64,000 nucleotides of DNA from Chloroflexota bacterium (GTDB lineage Bacteria > Chloroflexota > Dehalococcoidia > Lucifugimonadales > UBA3495), in NCBI GenBank assembly GCA_009837355.1, contig VXTR01000068.1, positions 224,178 to 288,177 of the forward strand, given 5' to 3'. Positions 47,030 through 55,876 of the stretch are shown here, piece after piece. Both the position numbers and the translations under genes were made by a program. How positions within the stretch are numbered: position 1 is the stretch's first letter; each line of letters opens with the position of its first letter. Under the pieces are notes generated by a model. That model ran no database searches. It worked only from the letters and a program-made list of their open reading frames with translations, and was not told where the DNA came from.

Positions 47030-47125
47030 CGCAGCATCCCCTCTTCCTTGATGGGAGAAGGCCGGAGCCTGCCCCGTACTTGATACGAGCGTGAGGGCGG
47101 ATCGAGAGACCCTGACTTTATGGTG

Positions 47126-47154
47126 TTGACAACCCTCCCACGGCAAGGTAGTAT
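47126..47154 (+). promoter_or_regulatory. lexA promoter
   Basis: Perfect TTGACA, 17-bp spacer and TAGTAT, 60 bp upstream of the lexA start. I could not recognise a LexA operator of a known type overlapping it. Confidence 0.7.
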
Positions 47155-47214
47155 ATCCGTGCCAAACAAACGTTGCATTTATCAGCGTCAAACGCGGTGA
47201 GGAGGTAGTCCATT

Positions 47215-47868
47215 ATGCCGTCGAATAAACAGTTGCGACCACGTCAGAAGCGGATGCTCGAATTCATTGAGCAGTTCCTCGAAGAAAACGGAATGCCGCC
47301 TACGGTGCGCGATATCCAGCGCGGCTGCGAAATCAGCAGCACCTCAGTGGTGGACTATAATCTCCGCCTGCTGGAGCGGGATGGCTATCTCAAGCGCCGC
47401 TCCGAAATCGCCCGTGGCATCGAGCTCCTGGACGAAACCGGCCTTCCCGTTACTAACGGCGTCGCTCGCGTCCAGATTGTCGGCAGTATCGCCGCCGGCC
47501 AACCCATCCCCGCGCTGTCCTCCGAAGGCGATGCCGGCGCTGCCGAGTTCGACATCGTCGAAGTCCGCCCCGAGCTGAAAAAGAAGCACGGCACCCTGTT
47601 CGCCCTGTCCGTCAAGGGTACCTCCATGATTGACGCCCTCATTGATGATGGCGACGTCGTGGTAATCACCCCCACCAACGCCGCCCGCAACGGCGATATG
47701 GTGGTGGCCTGGCTCAAGGAAGAAGAAGAGGCCACTCTCAAAAAGTTCTATCGGGAGGGTGACCGCGTTCGTCTCCAACCGGCCAACAGCACCATGGAAC
47801 CCATCTACGCCGACATGGGCAATGTGGAAGTACGAGGTCGTGTGGTGGAAGTCCTCCGCCAGTTCTAA
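47215..47868 (+). CDS. lexA: LexA repressor
   Basis: This 217-residue SOS repressor has the winged-helix domain (QKRMLEFIEQFLEENGMPPT, GCEISSTSVVDYNLRLLER) followed by the peptidase domain. The cleavage site Ala-Gly is in VGSIAAGQPIPA, the catalytic Ser in VKGTSMIDALIDDGD and the Lys in EEEATLKKFYREGD. A Shine-Dalgarno GAGGAGG lies upstream. It is monocistronic, with promoter and terminator both visible. Confidence 0.96.
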   Translation: MPSNKQLRPRQKRMLEFIEQFLEENGMPPTVRDIQRGCEISSTSVVDYNLRLLERDGYLKRRSEIARGIELLDETGLPVTNGVARVQIVGSIAAGQPIPALSSEGDAGAAEFDIVEVRPELKKKHGTLFALSVKGTSMIDALIDDGDVVVITPTNAARNGDMVVAWLKEEEEATLKKFYREGDRVRLQPANSTMEPIYADMGNVEVRGRVVEVLRQF

Positions 47869-47894
47869 CCCGCTGTCCACCCACTGCCACAACG

Positions 47895-47922
47895 AAGGGG
47901 GAGAGTAACTACTCTCCCCCTT
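47895..47922. terminator. Bidirectional terminator between lexA and nrtS
   Basis: AAGGGGGAGAG-taacta-CTCTCCCCCTT is a perfect stem with T-rich flanks on the plus strand, in the 65-bp gap of these convergent genes. Confidence 0.85.
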
Positions 47923-47933
47923 CTCTTATTCGC

Positions 47934-48245
47934 CTAATTCCGGCTGTTGGACAGCGCGCCATACGTCGCCACCAGGAATGGCACGCAATAGGTCAGGGGA
48001 ATTTTCCACGCCAAGTCTCCCCCAATCTGCCCGGATATGATGGTGTCGCCCTGGTTCAATGCGGTCAACGCCGTGCCGACTACTATGCTGGCAATCAGCG
48101 AACGCTTGAGCATCGGCCGATGCTGCAGCGCGCACCGCAGGCATTTGGTGATGCCCTCGGTCTCGCCCCGGGGCCGGAAAGTGTAGCTCCCCTTCCGTCC
48201 CGTAGGCCGGCTGCATTTCTGGCACGAATTGACGGATGCAGACAT
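47934..48245 (-). CDS. NrtS-like small membrane protein with N-terminal zinc-ribbon motif
   Basis: This 103-residue protein has two hydrophobic helices (LIASIVVGTALTALNQGDTI and LTYCVPFLVATYGALS) matching the NrtS family, which was proposed to take part in nitrate/nitrite transport. The N-terminal 40 residues add two Cys-x2-Cys pairs (CQKCSRPTGRKGSYTFRPRG, CLRCALQHRP), a likely zinc ribbon not needed by the NrtS fold. The start is ATG 48245, 1 bp after truB, so it is the last gene of the nusA operon. No nitrate genes are nearby. Confidence 0.7.
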   Translation of the reverse strand: MSASVNSCQKCSRPTGRKGSYTFRPRGETEGITKCLRCALQHRPMLKRSLIASIVVGTALTALNQGDTIISGQIGGDLAWKIPLTYCVPFLVATYGALSNSRN

Positions 48246-48246
48246 C

Positions 48247-49221
48247 TCAATTGGGTCCCTCCGGCGCGTACGGCGACGGCGCTGTGCCCCGGAATACCCG
48301 CGTTGGCTGCCACAGGTCGCTGTCGGGCCGGTACTCCAGTATCGCCAGGAACACCCCGTCCCTGCTGTATGCCCGCCTTTGTTCATATTCACCCTGCGCG
48401 CCGCCGTGCTCGACTCCGCTAACTCCCTGGCCATGGCCAATGGCCCGTTCCGCGTCTCCTGTGACGGTCATCGGCGCCAGCTCTTGTAGCGCCCAATCGA
48501 CCGGGTGCAGGTGCTTCTGCCATCCGTCGCCGTTCCCTGCCTCGCCTGCCGCATCGGCCAGCGATTCCAGCGTAAGGCTGCTTTCCGCAGTGAACTGGCC
48601 GCAAGACAGCCGGCTCAGTTGCGTAACGTACCCTCCGCAGCCCAATGCCTCGCCCAGGTCATGGGCGATGGATCGCAGGTATGTTCCCTTTCCGCAGTCA
48701 ACCGTCAGCCGCAGATACGGCAGCGCAATTTCGTCAATGCTGATGGTGCTGACCTCAACCTGCCGTGGCGCTCGCTCGACTTCTTTGCCCGATCGTGCCA
48801 GCTCGTAGAGCCGTCGGCCGTCCACCTTGATTGCGCTGTACATCGGCGGCACCTGCTCAATCTTGCCTACGAACCCCTCCAGAGCCGCCGCGATTTCCTC
48901 CCGCGTCAAACCTTCGGGATTGGCAATCTCGGTGATGGCGCCTTCGGCGTCGTAGGTGGTGCTGGCCGCTCCCAGTCGCATCGTCATTCGGTAACGCTTC
49001 CACCCCGACACTACCTGCTCCATCAGCCGGGTGGCCTGGCCGAAGCAGATGGGCAATACGCCCTCCGCCAGTGGATCAATGGTGCCGGCGTGCCCCACCT
49101 TCTTGCGTTGCCCGGTAATGCGCTTCACTCGCCGCAGCGCTTCCATCGAAGTGATGCCCGCCGGCTTGTACAGGTTGAGAAATCCGTTCACCGCCGGCGC
49201 AGCCTGCTGGCTGCTTGACAT
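48247..49221 (-). CDS. truB: tRNA pseudouridine(55) synthase
   Basis: This 324-residue enzyme has LNLYKPAGITSMEALRRVKR, the catalytic Asp in HAGTIDPLAEGVLPICFG and RSIAHDLGEALGCGGYVTQL. The C-terminal ~80 residues (SRDGVFLAILEYRPDS) form a PUA-like end. The start is ATG 49221, 4 bp after rbfA. Confidence 0.95.
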   Translation of the reverse strand: MSSSQQAAPAVNGFLNLYKPAGITSMEALRRVKRITGQRKKVGHAGTIDPLAEGVLPICFGQATRLMEQVVSGWKRYRMTMRLGAASTTYDAEGAITEIANPEGLTREEIAAALEGFVGKIEQVPPMYSAIKVDGRRLYELARSGKEVERAPRQVEVSTISIDEIALPYLRLTVDCGKGTYLRSIAHDLGEALGCGGYVTQLSRLSCGQFTAESSLTLESLADAAGEAGNGDGWQKHLHPVDWALQELAPMTVTGDAERAIGHGQGVSGVEHGGAQGEYEQRRAYSRDGVFLAILEYRPDSDLWQPTRVFRGTAPSPYAPEGPN

Positions 49222-49225
49222 GGTT

Positions 49226-49612
49226 TCAGCTGCCTTGTGCCGACGCTTCGGACCCACTGATGCCGGCGCTGTCCAGGTTGTCAATAATGTGCATCAACCG
49301 GTCCGCCTCCAGCATGGCGTCGTCCAGCATGAAACGTAGAAACGGCACGTAGCGCAATGCGACGCGCCCCCGCAACTCCCGACGCAGGTACGATGCGGAC
49401 GACTGGATGCCGGCCAGCGCCTCCTCCCGGATGGACTCGTCTCCCATCACGCTGACGTACACCCGCGCATTCCGCAGGTCCGACGCAGTCTGCACTTGGG
49501 TGATGGTTATGAGCCCCTTGAGACGCGGGTCGTTCACCTGCGAGGCTATCAGGTTGGAGATTTCCTCCCGCAACAACCCGTTCACGCGTTCAATGCGACG
49601 CCGGTCCGCCAT
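49226..49612 (-). CDS. rbfA: Ribosome-binding factor A
   Basis: This 128-residue KH-like 30S maturation factor reads RRRIERVNGLLREEISNLI, VNDPRLKGLITITQVQTASD and LRGRVALRYVPFLRFMLDD. It lies between infB and truB as usual. Confidence 0.95.
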   Translation of the reverse strand: MADRRRIERVNGLLREEISNLIASQVNDPRLKGLITITQVQTASDLRNARVYVSVMGDESIREEALAGIQSSASYLRRELRGRVALRYVPFLRFMLDDAMLEADRLMHIIDNLDSAGISGSEASAQGS

Positions 49613-49642
49613 CTGTGATTGTGCCTCAACCGTCGCTGCCGG

Positions 49643-51451
49643 CTAATTCACCCGTTCCATACGGTAGGCCACGATTACGTCGCCTTCCTCAAACGCGTTG
49701 AATGAATCCAGCACGATCCCGCACTCGGTGCCGGCCGTCGCCTGGTTCACTTCGTCCCGGAAATGCCGCAGGCTCTCAATGTCCGTTTCCACCATCACGT
49801 CTTCCTCCCGCATCACTCTCACCGAGCCCTGACGGGTAATACGACCGTCCAGCACCCGGCAGCCGGCAATGCGCACGCCCCGCCGACCGAGGAAAATCTC
49901 GCGCACTTCGGCCCGCCCCACCACAACTTCCTCAAACTCAGGCTCGAGCATCCCGTGCAGCGCCTGCTCAACGTCCTCCAACAGCCGGTAGATTATCTGG
50001 TAGTTCCGTACCTCAACCCCCAGTCGCTCCGCGGTTCGCTCGGCACCGATTTCAAACCCCACGTTGAAAGCCAGGATGATGCCTCCGGACGCGGCCGCCA
50101 ACTGCACGTCGGAATCGCTTACCGACCCGGAGCCCGAGTGAATGACGCGCGCCTTTACGTCCCCTTCCGACATCTCTTCCACTGAGCTGACTACCGCCTC
50201 AACGCTGCCCTGCACGTCCGCTTTGACGACCAGCACTAGCTCTTTCACATCGCCGGCGTCAATCTGCTTCACCACGCTGTCCAGCGTCAGAACGGTATCC
50301 AGGTTGCCTGTACTGGCCCTCTGGCCGTTCCGGGTCGCCGTCTGCCGCGCCGTCCGCTCGTTGGTTACCACCTTCAAAATGTCGCCGGCTTCCGGCGTGT
50401 TGTTCAGGCCAATGACCACCCCGGGCGAGCCGGGTTTGATTTCTGTCATTGCTTCGCCACGCTCGTCGGTGATGGCGCGCACCCGGCCCCACGAACCGCC
50501 GGCTACGATATGGTCGCCTATCCTCAGCGTGCCCATTTGCACCAGCACCGTAGCCGTAGCCCCGCGCCTCCGGTCCAGCGTAGCCTCCACAACCACCCCG
50601 GCCGCGTCCCGGTTGGGGTTCGCCTTCAGTTCCATGACCTCTGAAAGCACCGTCAGGTTCTCCAGCAGGTCGTCCACCCCGTCGCCCGTCTGCGCGGAAA
50701 CCGGGACGGCAATGATATCGCCACCCCACTCTTCCACCAGCAGTTCCCGCTCGCTCAGCTGCCTCTTCACCACGTCCGGCTGTGCCCCGGGAAGGTCCAT
50801 CTTGTTAATGGCCACCACGATGGGCACCTCGGCGGCCTTGGCGTGATTGATTGCCTCGTCGGTCTGCGGCATTATGCCGTCGTCCGCAGCTACTACCAGC
50901 ACGGCGATGTCGGTAACCCGCGCCCCACGCGAGCGGATGGCGCTGAAGGCGGCGTGCCCCGGCGTGTCCAGAAAGGTTATCGGGCTGCCGTCCCGGTTGA
51001 TTTGATATGCTCCGATGTGCTGCGTGATGCCGCCGGCTTCCTTTTCCACTACCGACGTTTCCCGAATATAGTCCAGCAGGCTCGTCTTGCCGTGATCAAC
51101 GTGTCCCAGGATGGTAATCACTGGGGGTCGGGTCTCCAGCATTTCGTCCTGGTCGTTGGTTTCCCCGGCGCTTATTGCCGACGTATCCTCCGTCTGTTCC
51201 GCCAGCCGTGTTCGCACGCTGTACGCCGCTGCCGCCACGGTGGCAACCTGGTGGTCAATTACCTGGTTCACGGCCACCATAATGCCGTGTCGCATCAGCT
51301 GCTTGATTACGTCCACCGCCGACTGGTCCAGCAGTTCGGCCAACTCTTTTACCGTCAGCGTTTCGGGCAGCGTCAGGACGCGGGGTGTGCTGCGGCGCTG
51401 TTCGCTGCGTCGCGCTCGCCTCGGGCCCGCAGTGCGTTGTTGTGTTGTCAT
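49643..51451 (-). CDS. infB: Translation initiation factor IF-2, short form
   Basis: This 602-residue GTPase delivers initiator tRNA. It keeps one IF2-N motif ([20 protein letters not shown]), the G domain ([38 protein letters not shown]) and the C-terminal domains, but lacks the long N-terminal extension of many bacteria. ATG 51451 follows GGGAGG. Confidence 0.97.
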   Translation of the reverse strand: MTTQQRTAGPRRARRSEQRRSTPRVLTLPETLTVKELAELLDQSAVDVIKQLMRHGIMVAVNQVIDHQVATVAAAAYSVRTRLAEQTEDTSAISAGETNDQDEMLETRPPVITILGHVDHGKTSLLDYIRETSVVEKEAGGITQHIGAYQINRDGSPITFLDTPGHAAFSAIRSRGARVTDIAVLVVAADDGIMPQTDEAINHAKAAEVPIVVAINKMDLPGAQPDVVKRQLSERELLVEEWGGDIIAVPVSAQTGDGVDDLLENLTVLSEVMELKANPNRDAAGVVVEATLDRRRGATATVLVQMGTLRIGDHIVAGGSWGRVRAITDERGEAMTEIKPGSPGVVIGLNNTPEAGDILKVVTNERTARQTATRNGQRASTGNLDTVLTLDSVVKQIDAGDVKELVLVVKADVQGSVEAVVSSVEEMSEGDVKARVIHSGSGSVSDSDVQLAAASGGIILAFNVGFEIGAERTAERLGVEVRNYQIIYRLLEDVEQALHGMLEPEFEEVVVGRAEVREIFLGRRGVRIAGCRVLDGRITRQGSVRVMREEDVMVETDIESLRHFRDEVNQATAGTECGIVLDSFNAFEEGDVIVAYRMERVN

Positions 51452-51489
51452 AAATCACACCTCCCGCCTGATGCTATGCGTCCCGGAAG

Positions 51490-51816
51490 CTATCGTCTCC
51501 CGGACGCTACGGTATCGATAAAGTAACTTTTCAGCCTTTCAAGGTCATCATCGGACACCGGCCCACGCAGGCTGCGTTCCAGTGCCCGTCGGGCCAGACC
51601 CTTCTCCCAGCATCCGGCTCTTCGGCACAGGTAAGCTCCCCGACCATTGCTGCGCCCGGCGGGATCCGGCCGCACCGACCCTTCCGGAGTCCGAACAACC
51701 CGCTCCAGCCCGTCCTTCGGCCCTTTATGGCCGCAGGCGATGCAGCTCCGTTCCGGTATGTGTCGCGTTCTGGGAATGCTTGTACCCGTTCCAGAAGATT
51801 GAATGCCGTGCCTCAA
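51490..51816 (-). CDS. ylxR: YlxR-family RNA-binding protein
   Basis: This ~108-residue DUF448 protein has ERSCIACGHKGPKDGLERVV and NGRGAYLCRRAGCWEKGLAR, the YlxR pattern. Members have been linked to RNase P and other RNA functions. The start is probably TTG 51816; the exact site is unclear. It is positioned between nusA and infB as in most bacteria. Confidence 0.9.
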   Translation of the reverse strand: MRHGIQSSGTGTSIPRTRHIPERSCIACGHKGPKDGLERVVRTPEGSVRPDPAGRSNGRGAYLCRRAGCWEKGLARRALERSLRGPVSDDDLERLKSYFIDTVASGRR

Positions 51817-51839
51817 TGCCAGGTTTCTGATGGCGCCTT

Positions 51840-53615
51840 TTATCGCCGGCGAGGACCGGGGCCGCGGCCTCCCGCCCCCGGAACGTTTCCTCCTCGACGG
51901 TTGCCGCCACCTCGCCGCCGCCGTCCCGAGTTCCCTCGGAAGTCGCCAACGATGTCTTCCGCGAACCTGATTTTTCCGGCGTCCGGCGACAAGTCCGGCA
52001 GACCGGCCAGCAGGTCCTTCATTTCCTCGTCCAGTACCTCGTCATCGAAGTCATCATCAAGTTCGTCGCCTTCCTCTGCGTCTTCGTCGATAACGTCTTC
52101 GATAGTCAGATTTTCCAGTGCGTCAACGCTCAATCCCACCGACTCAGCCTCCGGCTCCGCCTCGACCGCTTCCAGTGATGCAGCGGCGGCGGCTTCCTCT
52201 TCGGCCAGCAGTTCCGCGAGCAGCGCTTCTTCGTCGTAATCTGTGTCGGCGGTCTCGGGCGCTTCAACGGCGGCTTGAAGGTCGCTTTCCTCAACGGTCG
52301 TTGCCAGGTCCTCGCTGGCCGCCTCAACCAATTCCGCCACTGCCTCCGGCTCCGGCGTTTCGGCTGCTTCTTCCGCGGATTCAATTCCCAGGCCCGTCTC
52401 GGCGATTGCCGCTTCGGCAGCCTCGGCGACGGACAGGATTTCCTCTTCAGACTCGGCTTCGGCGCGTTCAGCTTCCGCCCTTGCGGCTGCCTCCGCCTGC
52501 TCAACGGCCGCGCGAGCGGCTTCTTCGGCGGCTCTGGCCGCGCTCAGTGCCTCCCACTGCTCCACGTTCTTAATGTCCAGCCGCCACCCGGTCAGCCGTG
52601 CCGCCAGCTTGGCGTTTTGCCCGTCCCTTCCGATGGCCAGCGACATCTGGCTCTCTGGAACCACTACGTAGGCCGTTTGCTCATCCGGCTCCAGTTCGAC
52701 GCGATTCACGTCGGCGGGACTCAACGCCTTGCTGATTAGTTCCTTGGGGTCGGAGTTCCACTCGATGACGTCAATCTTCTCACCCTGCAACTCGTTCACA
52801 ATGCTTTGAATGCGGTTGCCCCGCAGCCCGATGCACGACCCAACCGGGTCCACTCCTTCCTGGTGCGACGCCACCGCAACCTTGCTGCGGATTCCCGGGT
52901 CCCGGGCGATCGCTCGTATCTCTACCGTGCCGTTGCTGATTTCCGGCACTTCCGCTTCCATCAGCCGGCGCAGCAGGTCCCGATGCGTACGGCTGACCAC
53001 CACCTCTGGCCCTCGGGTAGTCTGCTGCACTTCAACCAGCAGCACCTTCAGGTTCTGCCCCTTGCGATAGCGTTCGTTCCCCACTTGGTTGTCGGGACGC
53101 ATCACGCCGCGGGTGCGGTTCTGGCTCTGCGCTTGGTGGGGGTTCAGGTTGATGTACACCGTGGGGCCCTTCTCAATGCTCTCCACGCTGCCGCTGATTA
53201 TCTCTCCCTGGTAACCTGAGTATTCCTCAAAGGTTTTTTCCCGTTCCGCCTCGCGCAGCCCCTGCATCAGCACCTGCCGCGCCGTTTGTGCCGAGATGCG
53301 GCTGGTGTCGTAGGACACTTCGTCGGACTCGGGAATCTCGCTGTCAATCTCAGCGCTCGGCTCGATTTTCAGCGCTTCCGACAGCAATATCTCCGTCTCC
53401 GGGTCCTCAACTTCCGCCACTACCGTGCGCAGCGGAAAAATGCTGATGTCGCCGGTATTGGGATTCAACTTCACGGAGAGATTCTTGGCCCCGGCCACGC
53501 TGTCCCGGCGAAATGCCGTTGCCAGCGCGATTTCCACCTTGTTCAGCACCAACTCCTTGCGCAGCCCGCGTTCAGCGGATAGCTGGTTCAACGCCATCAT
53601 GAAATCGCTTTTCAT
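51840..53615 (-). CDS. nusA: Transcription factor NusA with long acidic C-terminal extension
   Basis: The first ~350 residues are standard NusA: N-terminal domain (MKSDFMMALNQLSAERGLRK), S1 domain (YQGEIISGSVESIEKGPTVY) and two KH domains (GSCIGLRGNRIQSIVNELQG, MSLAIGRDGQNAKLAARLTG). About 240 residues rich in Ala/Glu/Asp follow, then a short FDDEVLDEEMKDLLAGLPDL helix and an Arg/Gly tail (RRRRGGGNRRGGNVPGAGGR), 591 residues in all. The tail ends in a polycation after a polyanion. The start is ATG 53615 with GGAGG. rimP, the usual first gene, is absent. Confidence 0.95.
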   Translation of the reverse strand: MKSDFMMALNQLSAERGLRKELVLNKVEIALATAFRRDSVAGAKNLSVKLNPNTGDISIFPLRTVVAEVEDPETEILLSEALKIEPSAEIDSEIPESDEVSYDTSRISAQTARQVLMQGLREAEREKTFEEYSGYQGEIISGSVESIEKGPTVYINLNPHQAQSQNRTRGVMRPDNQVGNERYRKGQNLKVLLVEVQQTTRGPEVVVSRTHRDLLRRLMEAEVPEISNGTVEIRAIARDPGIRSKVAVASHQEGVDPVGSCIGLRGNRIQSIVNELQGEKIDVIEWNSDPKELISKALSPADVNRVELEPDEQTAYVVVPESQMSLAIGRDGQNAKLAARLTGWRLDIKNVEQWEALSAARAAEEAARAAVEQAEAAARAEAERAEAESEEEILSVAEAAEAAIAETGLGIESAEEAAETPEPEAVAELVEAASEDLATTVEESDLQAAVEAPETADTDYDEEALLAELLAEEEAAAAASLEAVEAEPEAESVGLSVDALENLTIEDVIDEDAEEGDELDDDFDDEVLDEEMKDLLAGLPDLSPDAGKIRFAEDIVGDFRGNSGRRRRGGGNRRGGNVPGAGGRGPGPRRR

Positions 53616-53680
53616 CGCTGTCCTCCGCTGGCCGGCCGCGGTCCGAGTTGATTTTAGGCCCGGTGCAAGTTTGCAAGAAT

Positions 53681-53705
53681 AAGGCGGGTGCACGCCCCGC
53701 CTTTT
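53681..53705. terminator. Terminator between cysM and nusA
   Basis: AAGGCGGG-tgcacgc-CCCGCCTT followed by T residues on the plus strand and preceded by A residues, so it also works on the minus strand for cysM. It separates the sulfur genes from the nusA operon. The rest of the 215-bp gap should hold the nusA promoter, which I could not place confidently. Confidence 0.7.
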
Positions 53706-53830
53706 GAATCCTTGAACCTCTCGCTGTGGATGCATCGGGAACCGTTCCCGCTCATCACGCAACAGGGCGTTTGTCTGTCGGCATTATAGCATCGGTTGGC
53801 ATACAGGGCAAGACAAAACAGCGCCTCGGC

Positions 53831-54781
53831 CTACCACCAGATTTTGCCCTGCGCCTCTTTCGCCAGCGTTTCGTAATCCCGTGTCCAGAGCTGACTGCTT
53901 AGGTACTTCCACCCTCCGTCGGCCAGCAGACACACCACGTTGCCGCTTTCCATCCGCTCCGCGTGCTTCAGCGCCCCGGCGATTACCGACCCGGACGATA
54001 TGCCCGCGAAGATACCCTCCTTGTCCATCAACTCCTTCGTCATATAGAACGAGTCAAAGCTGTTCACCAGGAGCCGGTTGTCCAGCATATTGATGTCCAG
54101 TATTGGCGGGATGAACCCGTCCTCCAGCCGCCGCAGCCCCGATATGAAATCATCCGGCTCTGGCGCCACCGCGATGATCTTGATGTCGCTGCTGTGCTCC
54201 TTGAGCCGCCGTGCGTTGCCCATCAGCGTGCCCCCGGTGCCCAGCCCTGCCACAAACACGTCAACGTCCGGCAGCGTCTCCACGATTTCCTGCCCCGTCC
54301 CCTCGTAGTGCGCCTCCGGGTTGCCGTCGTTGCCGTACTGGTAAGGCATCAGGTAATCGTGCGGATGTTTCTCCACAATTTCCTGCGCCATCACCACGCT
54401 GCCGTTGGTGCCCAGTGTGCCGTCGGAGTAGATTATTTCCGCGCCGTATGCTTCCAGTAGGTGCGTACGCTCCACCGAGACGTTCTCCGGCATCACCACC
54501 TTCACCCTGTAACCCTTCAACCGGCCAATCATCGCCAGCGAGATGCCCGTGTTCCCCGACGTCGGTTCCAGGATGGTTCGGTTGGGCGTAATCTCCCCGT
54601 CCGACTCCGCCCGCTCAATCATTTTGAGCGCGATGCGGTCCTTCACGCTCCCCGTAGGGTTCTGCCCCTCCAGCTTGGCGTACAGCCGGACGTTGGGATT
54701 CGGGCTGAGATTCGACAACTCTACCAGCGGCGTGTTGCCGATGGTCGCCAGCAGCCCTTTGTATGGCCCCTTGGTGAGCAT
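53831..54781 (-). CDS. cysM: Cysteine synthase (CysK/CysM family)
   Basis: This 316-residue PLP enzyme forms cysteine from an activated serine. The PLP Lys is in GQNPTGSVKDRIALKMI, the substrate loop in EPTSGNTGISLAMIG and the phosphate loop in AGLGTGGTLMGNARRL. Coupling to moeB (1-bp overlap) suggests a thiocarboxylate sulfur donor as in mycobacterial CysM-CysO, although no CysO/ThiS-like carrier gene lies here. Substrate choice between O-acetyl- and O-phosphoserine is not decidable by eye. Confidence 0.93.
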   Translation of the reverse strand: MLTKGPYKGLLATIGNTPLVELSNLSPNPNVRLYAKLEGQNPTGSVKDRIALKMIERAESDGEITPNRTILEPTSGNTGISLAMIGRLKGYRVKVVMPENVSVERTHLLEAYGAEIIYSDGTLGTNGSVVMAQEIVEKHPHDYLMPYQYGNDGNPEAHYEGTGQEIVETLPDVDVFVAGLGTGGTLMGNARRLKEHSSDIKIIAVAPEPDDFISGLRRLEDGFIPPILDINMLDNRLLVNSFDSFYMTKELMDKEGIFAGISSGSVIAGALKHAERMESGNVVCLLADGGWKYLSSQLWTRDYETLAKEAQGKIWW

Positions 54782-55629
54782 TACACCGCCCCGGCAGCAA
54801 CCGCTATCGGCTCCGGCGCCTCGGCTACGCCGCAGAACACTTCGTAGTCGATGAGTTTCTTTACCGTGGGGTTGTCGCCGCACAGGGGGCAGGACGGGTT
54901 GCGCCGTAGCTTCACTTCCCGGAACTGCATGCTCAGCGCGTCAATCACCAGCAGCCGCGATGACAGCCCTTCTCCAATCCCCAGAATGTGTTTCAGCGCC
55001 TCGGTGGCCTGGATGGAACCCACCAGCCCGGTCAGTGCCCCCAGCACACCGGCCTCGGCGCAGTTGGGAACCATCCCCGGAGGCGGCGGCGCGGGGAACA
55101 GGCAGCGATAGCAGCCCTGCCCCGGCAGGAATACCGTGGCCTGCCCGTCGAATATCAGGATGCTCCCGTCAATCAGCGGCTTGTTCAGCAGGTAGCACGC
55201 GTCGTTCACCAGGTAGCGTGTCGCAAAGTTGTCCGCCCCGTTGATAACGATGTCGTACTGGCCGATGATGTTAAAGGCGTTTTCCGACGTCAGCCACTCT
55301 TCATGCAGCACCACGTCCACTTCAGGGTTGTACGACTTGATGTTGTCCAGAGCAGACTGCACCTTGGGACGGCCCACGTCCGGCGTGTGGTGCAGGATTT
55401 GCCGCTGCAGGTTGGAAAGTTCCACCACGTCGAAATCCACGATGCCCAGCTTTCCGACGCCGGCCAGCGCCAGGTACACCGCTGACGGCGAACCCAGCCC
55501 GCCCGCGCCGATAATCAGCGCGCTGGCTTCCATCATCTTGCGTTGCCCGGCGCTCCCCACGTCCTGCATGATGATGTGGCGGCTGTATCGTTTGACCTGG
55601 TCGGGCGTCAACCGTAGTGGCTGGACCAT
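54781..55629 (-). CDS. moeB: MoeB/ThiF-type E1-like adenylyltransferase
   Basis: This 282-residue enzyme adenylates the C-terminus of a ubiquitin-like sulfur carrier. It has the ATP loop ALIIGAGGLGSPSAVYLALA, the catalytic segment FDVVELSNLQRQILH, INGADNFATRYLVND and two zinc Cys pairs (CYRCLFP, CPLCGD). It lacks the C-terminal rhodanese domain of MoeZ-type fusions. The stop overlaps the cysM start (TAATG). It lies behind a structured leader. Confidence 0.93.
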   Translation of the reverse strand: MVQPLRLTPDQVKRYSRHIIMQDVGSAGQRKMMEASALIIGAGGLGSPSAVYLALAGVGKLGIVDFDVVELSNLQRQILHHTPDVGRPKVQSALDNIKSYNPEVDVVLHEEWLTSENAFNIIGQYDIVINGADNFATRYLVNDACYLLNKPLIDGSILIFDGQATVFLPGQGCYRCLFPAPPPPGMVPNCAEAGVLGALTGLVGSIQATEALKHILGIGEGLSSRLLVIDALSMQFREVKLRRNPSCPLCGDNPTVKKLIDYEVFCGVAEAPEPIAVAAGAV

Positions 55630-55707
55630 TTTGAATTCCTCCGTCTGGGTAATTTACGGCGCTGCCGCCGTGTTTAGGGACTCAATCTCAGGCGGCTTGA
55701 CGCACAG

Positions 55708-55807
55708 CAAAAAAACCGCGCCCTCAAACCGTCAGGCGGCGGCTATCGCTGGGCGCAGGCGCGGCGCAAAATTGCATTGAGCCTGCCCCCTATGTGCTGG
55801 GACAGGC
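55708..55807 (-). promoter_or_regulatory. Structured leader with attenuator-like terminator ahead of moeB-cysM
   Basis: On the minus strand a hairpin (GCCTGTCCC...GGGGGCAGGC, 55807-55781) is followed by a terminator-like stem (CCGCCGCC...GGGCGCGG) ending in TTTTTTT (55742-55709), 79 bp before the moeB ATG. An upstream CCGCGCC could pair alternatively with GGCGCGG, which is how an attenuator works. It matches no riboswitch class I can name. A plain rrf2 terminator is the simpler reading. Confidence 0.5.
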
Positions 55808-55876
55808 GCAGGTGAAACGTGGCAGTTGTGTGGGCAGCATTTCGTCAGTCAGTCTATCGCCGCGCCGCCTTGGATG

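Noticed and set aside
55630-55876. T-box leader ahead of moeB-cysM
   Set aside because: The conserved T-box sequence (AGGGTGGNACCGCG-like) is missing although a GCGCGG-T7 terminator occurs.
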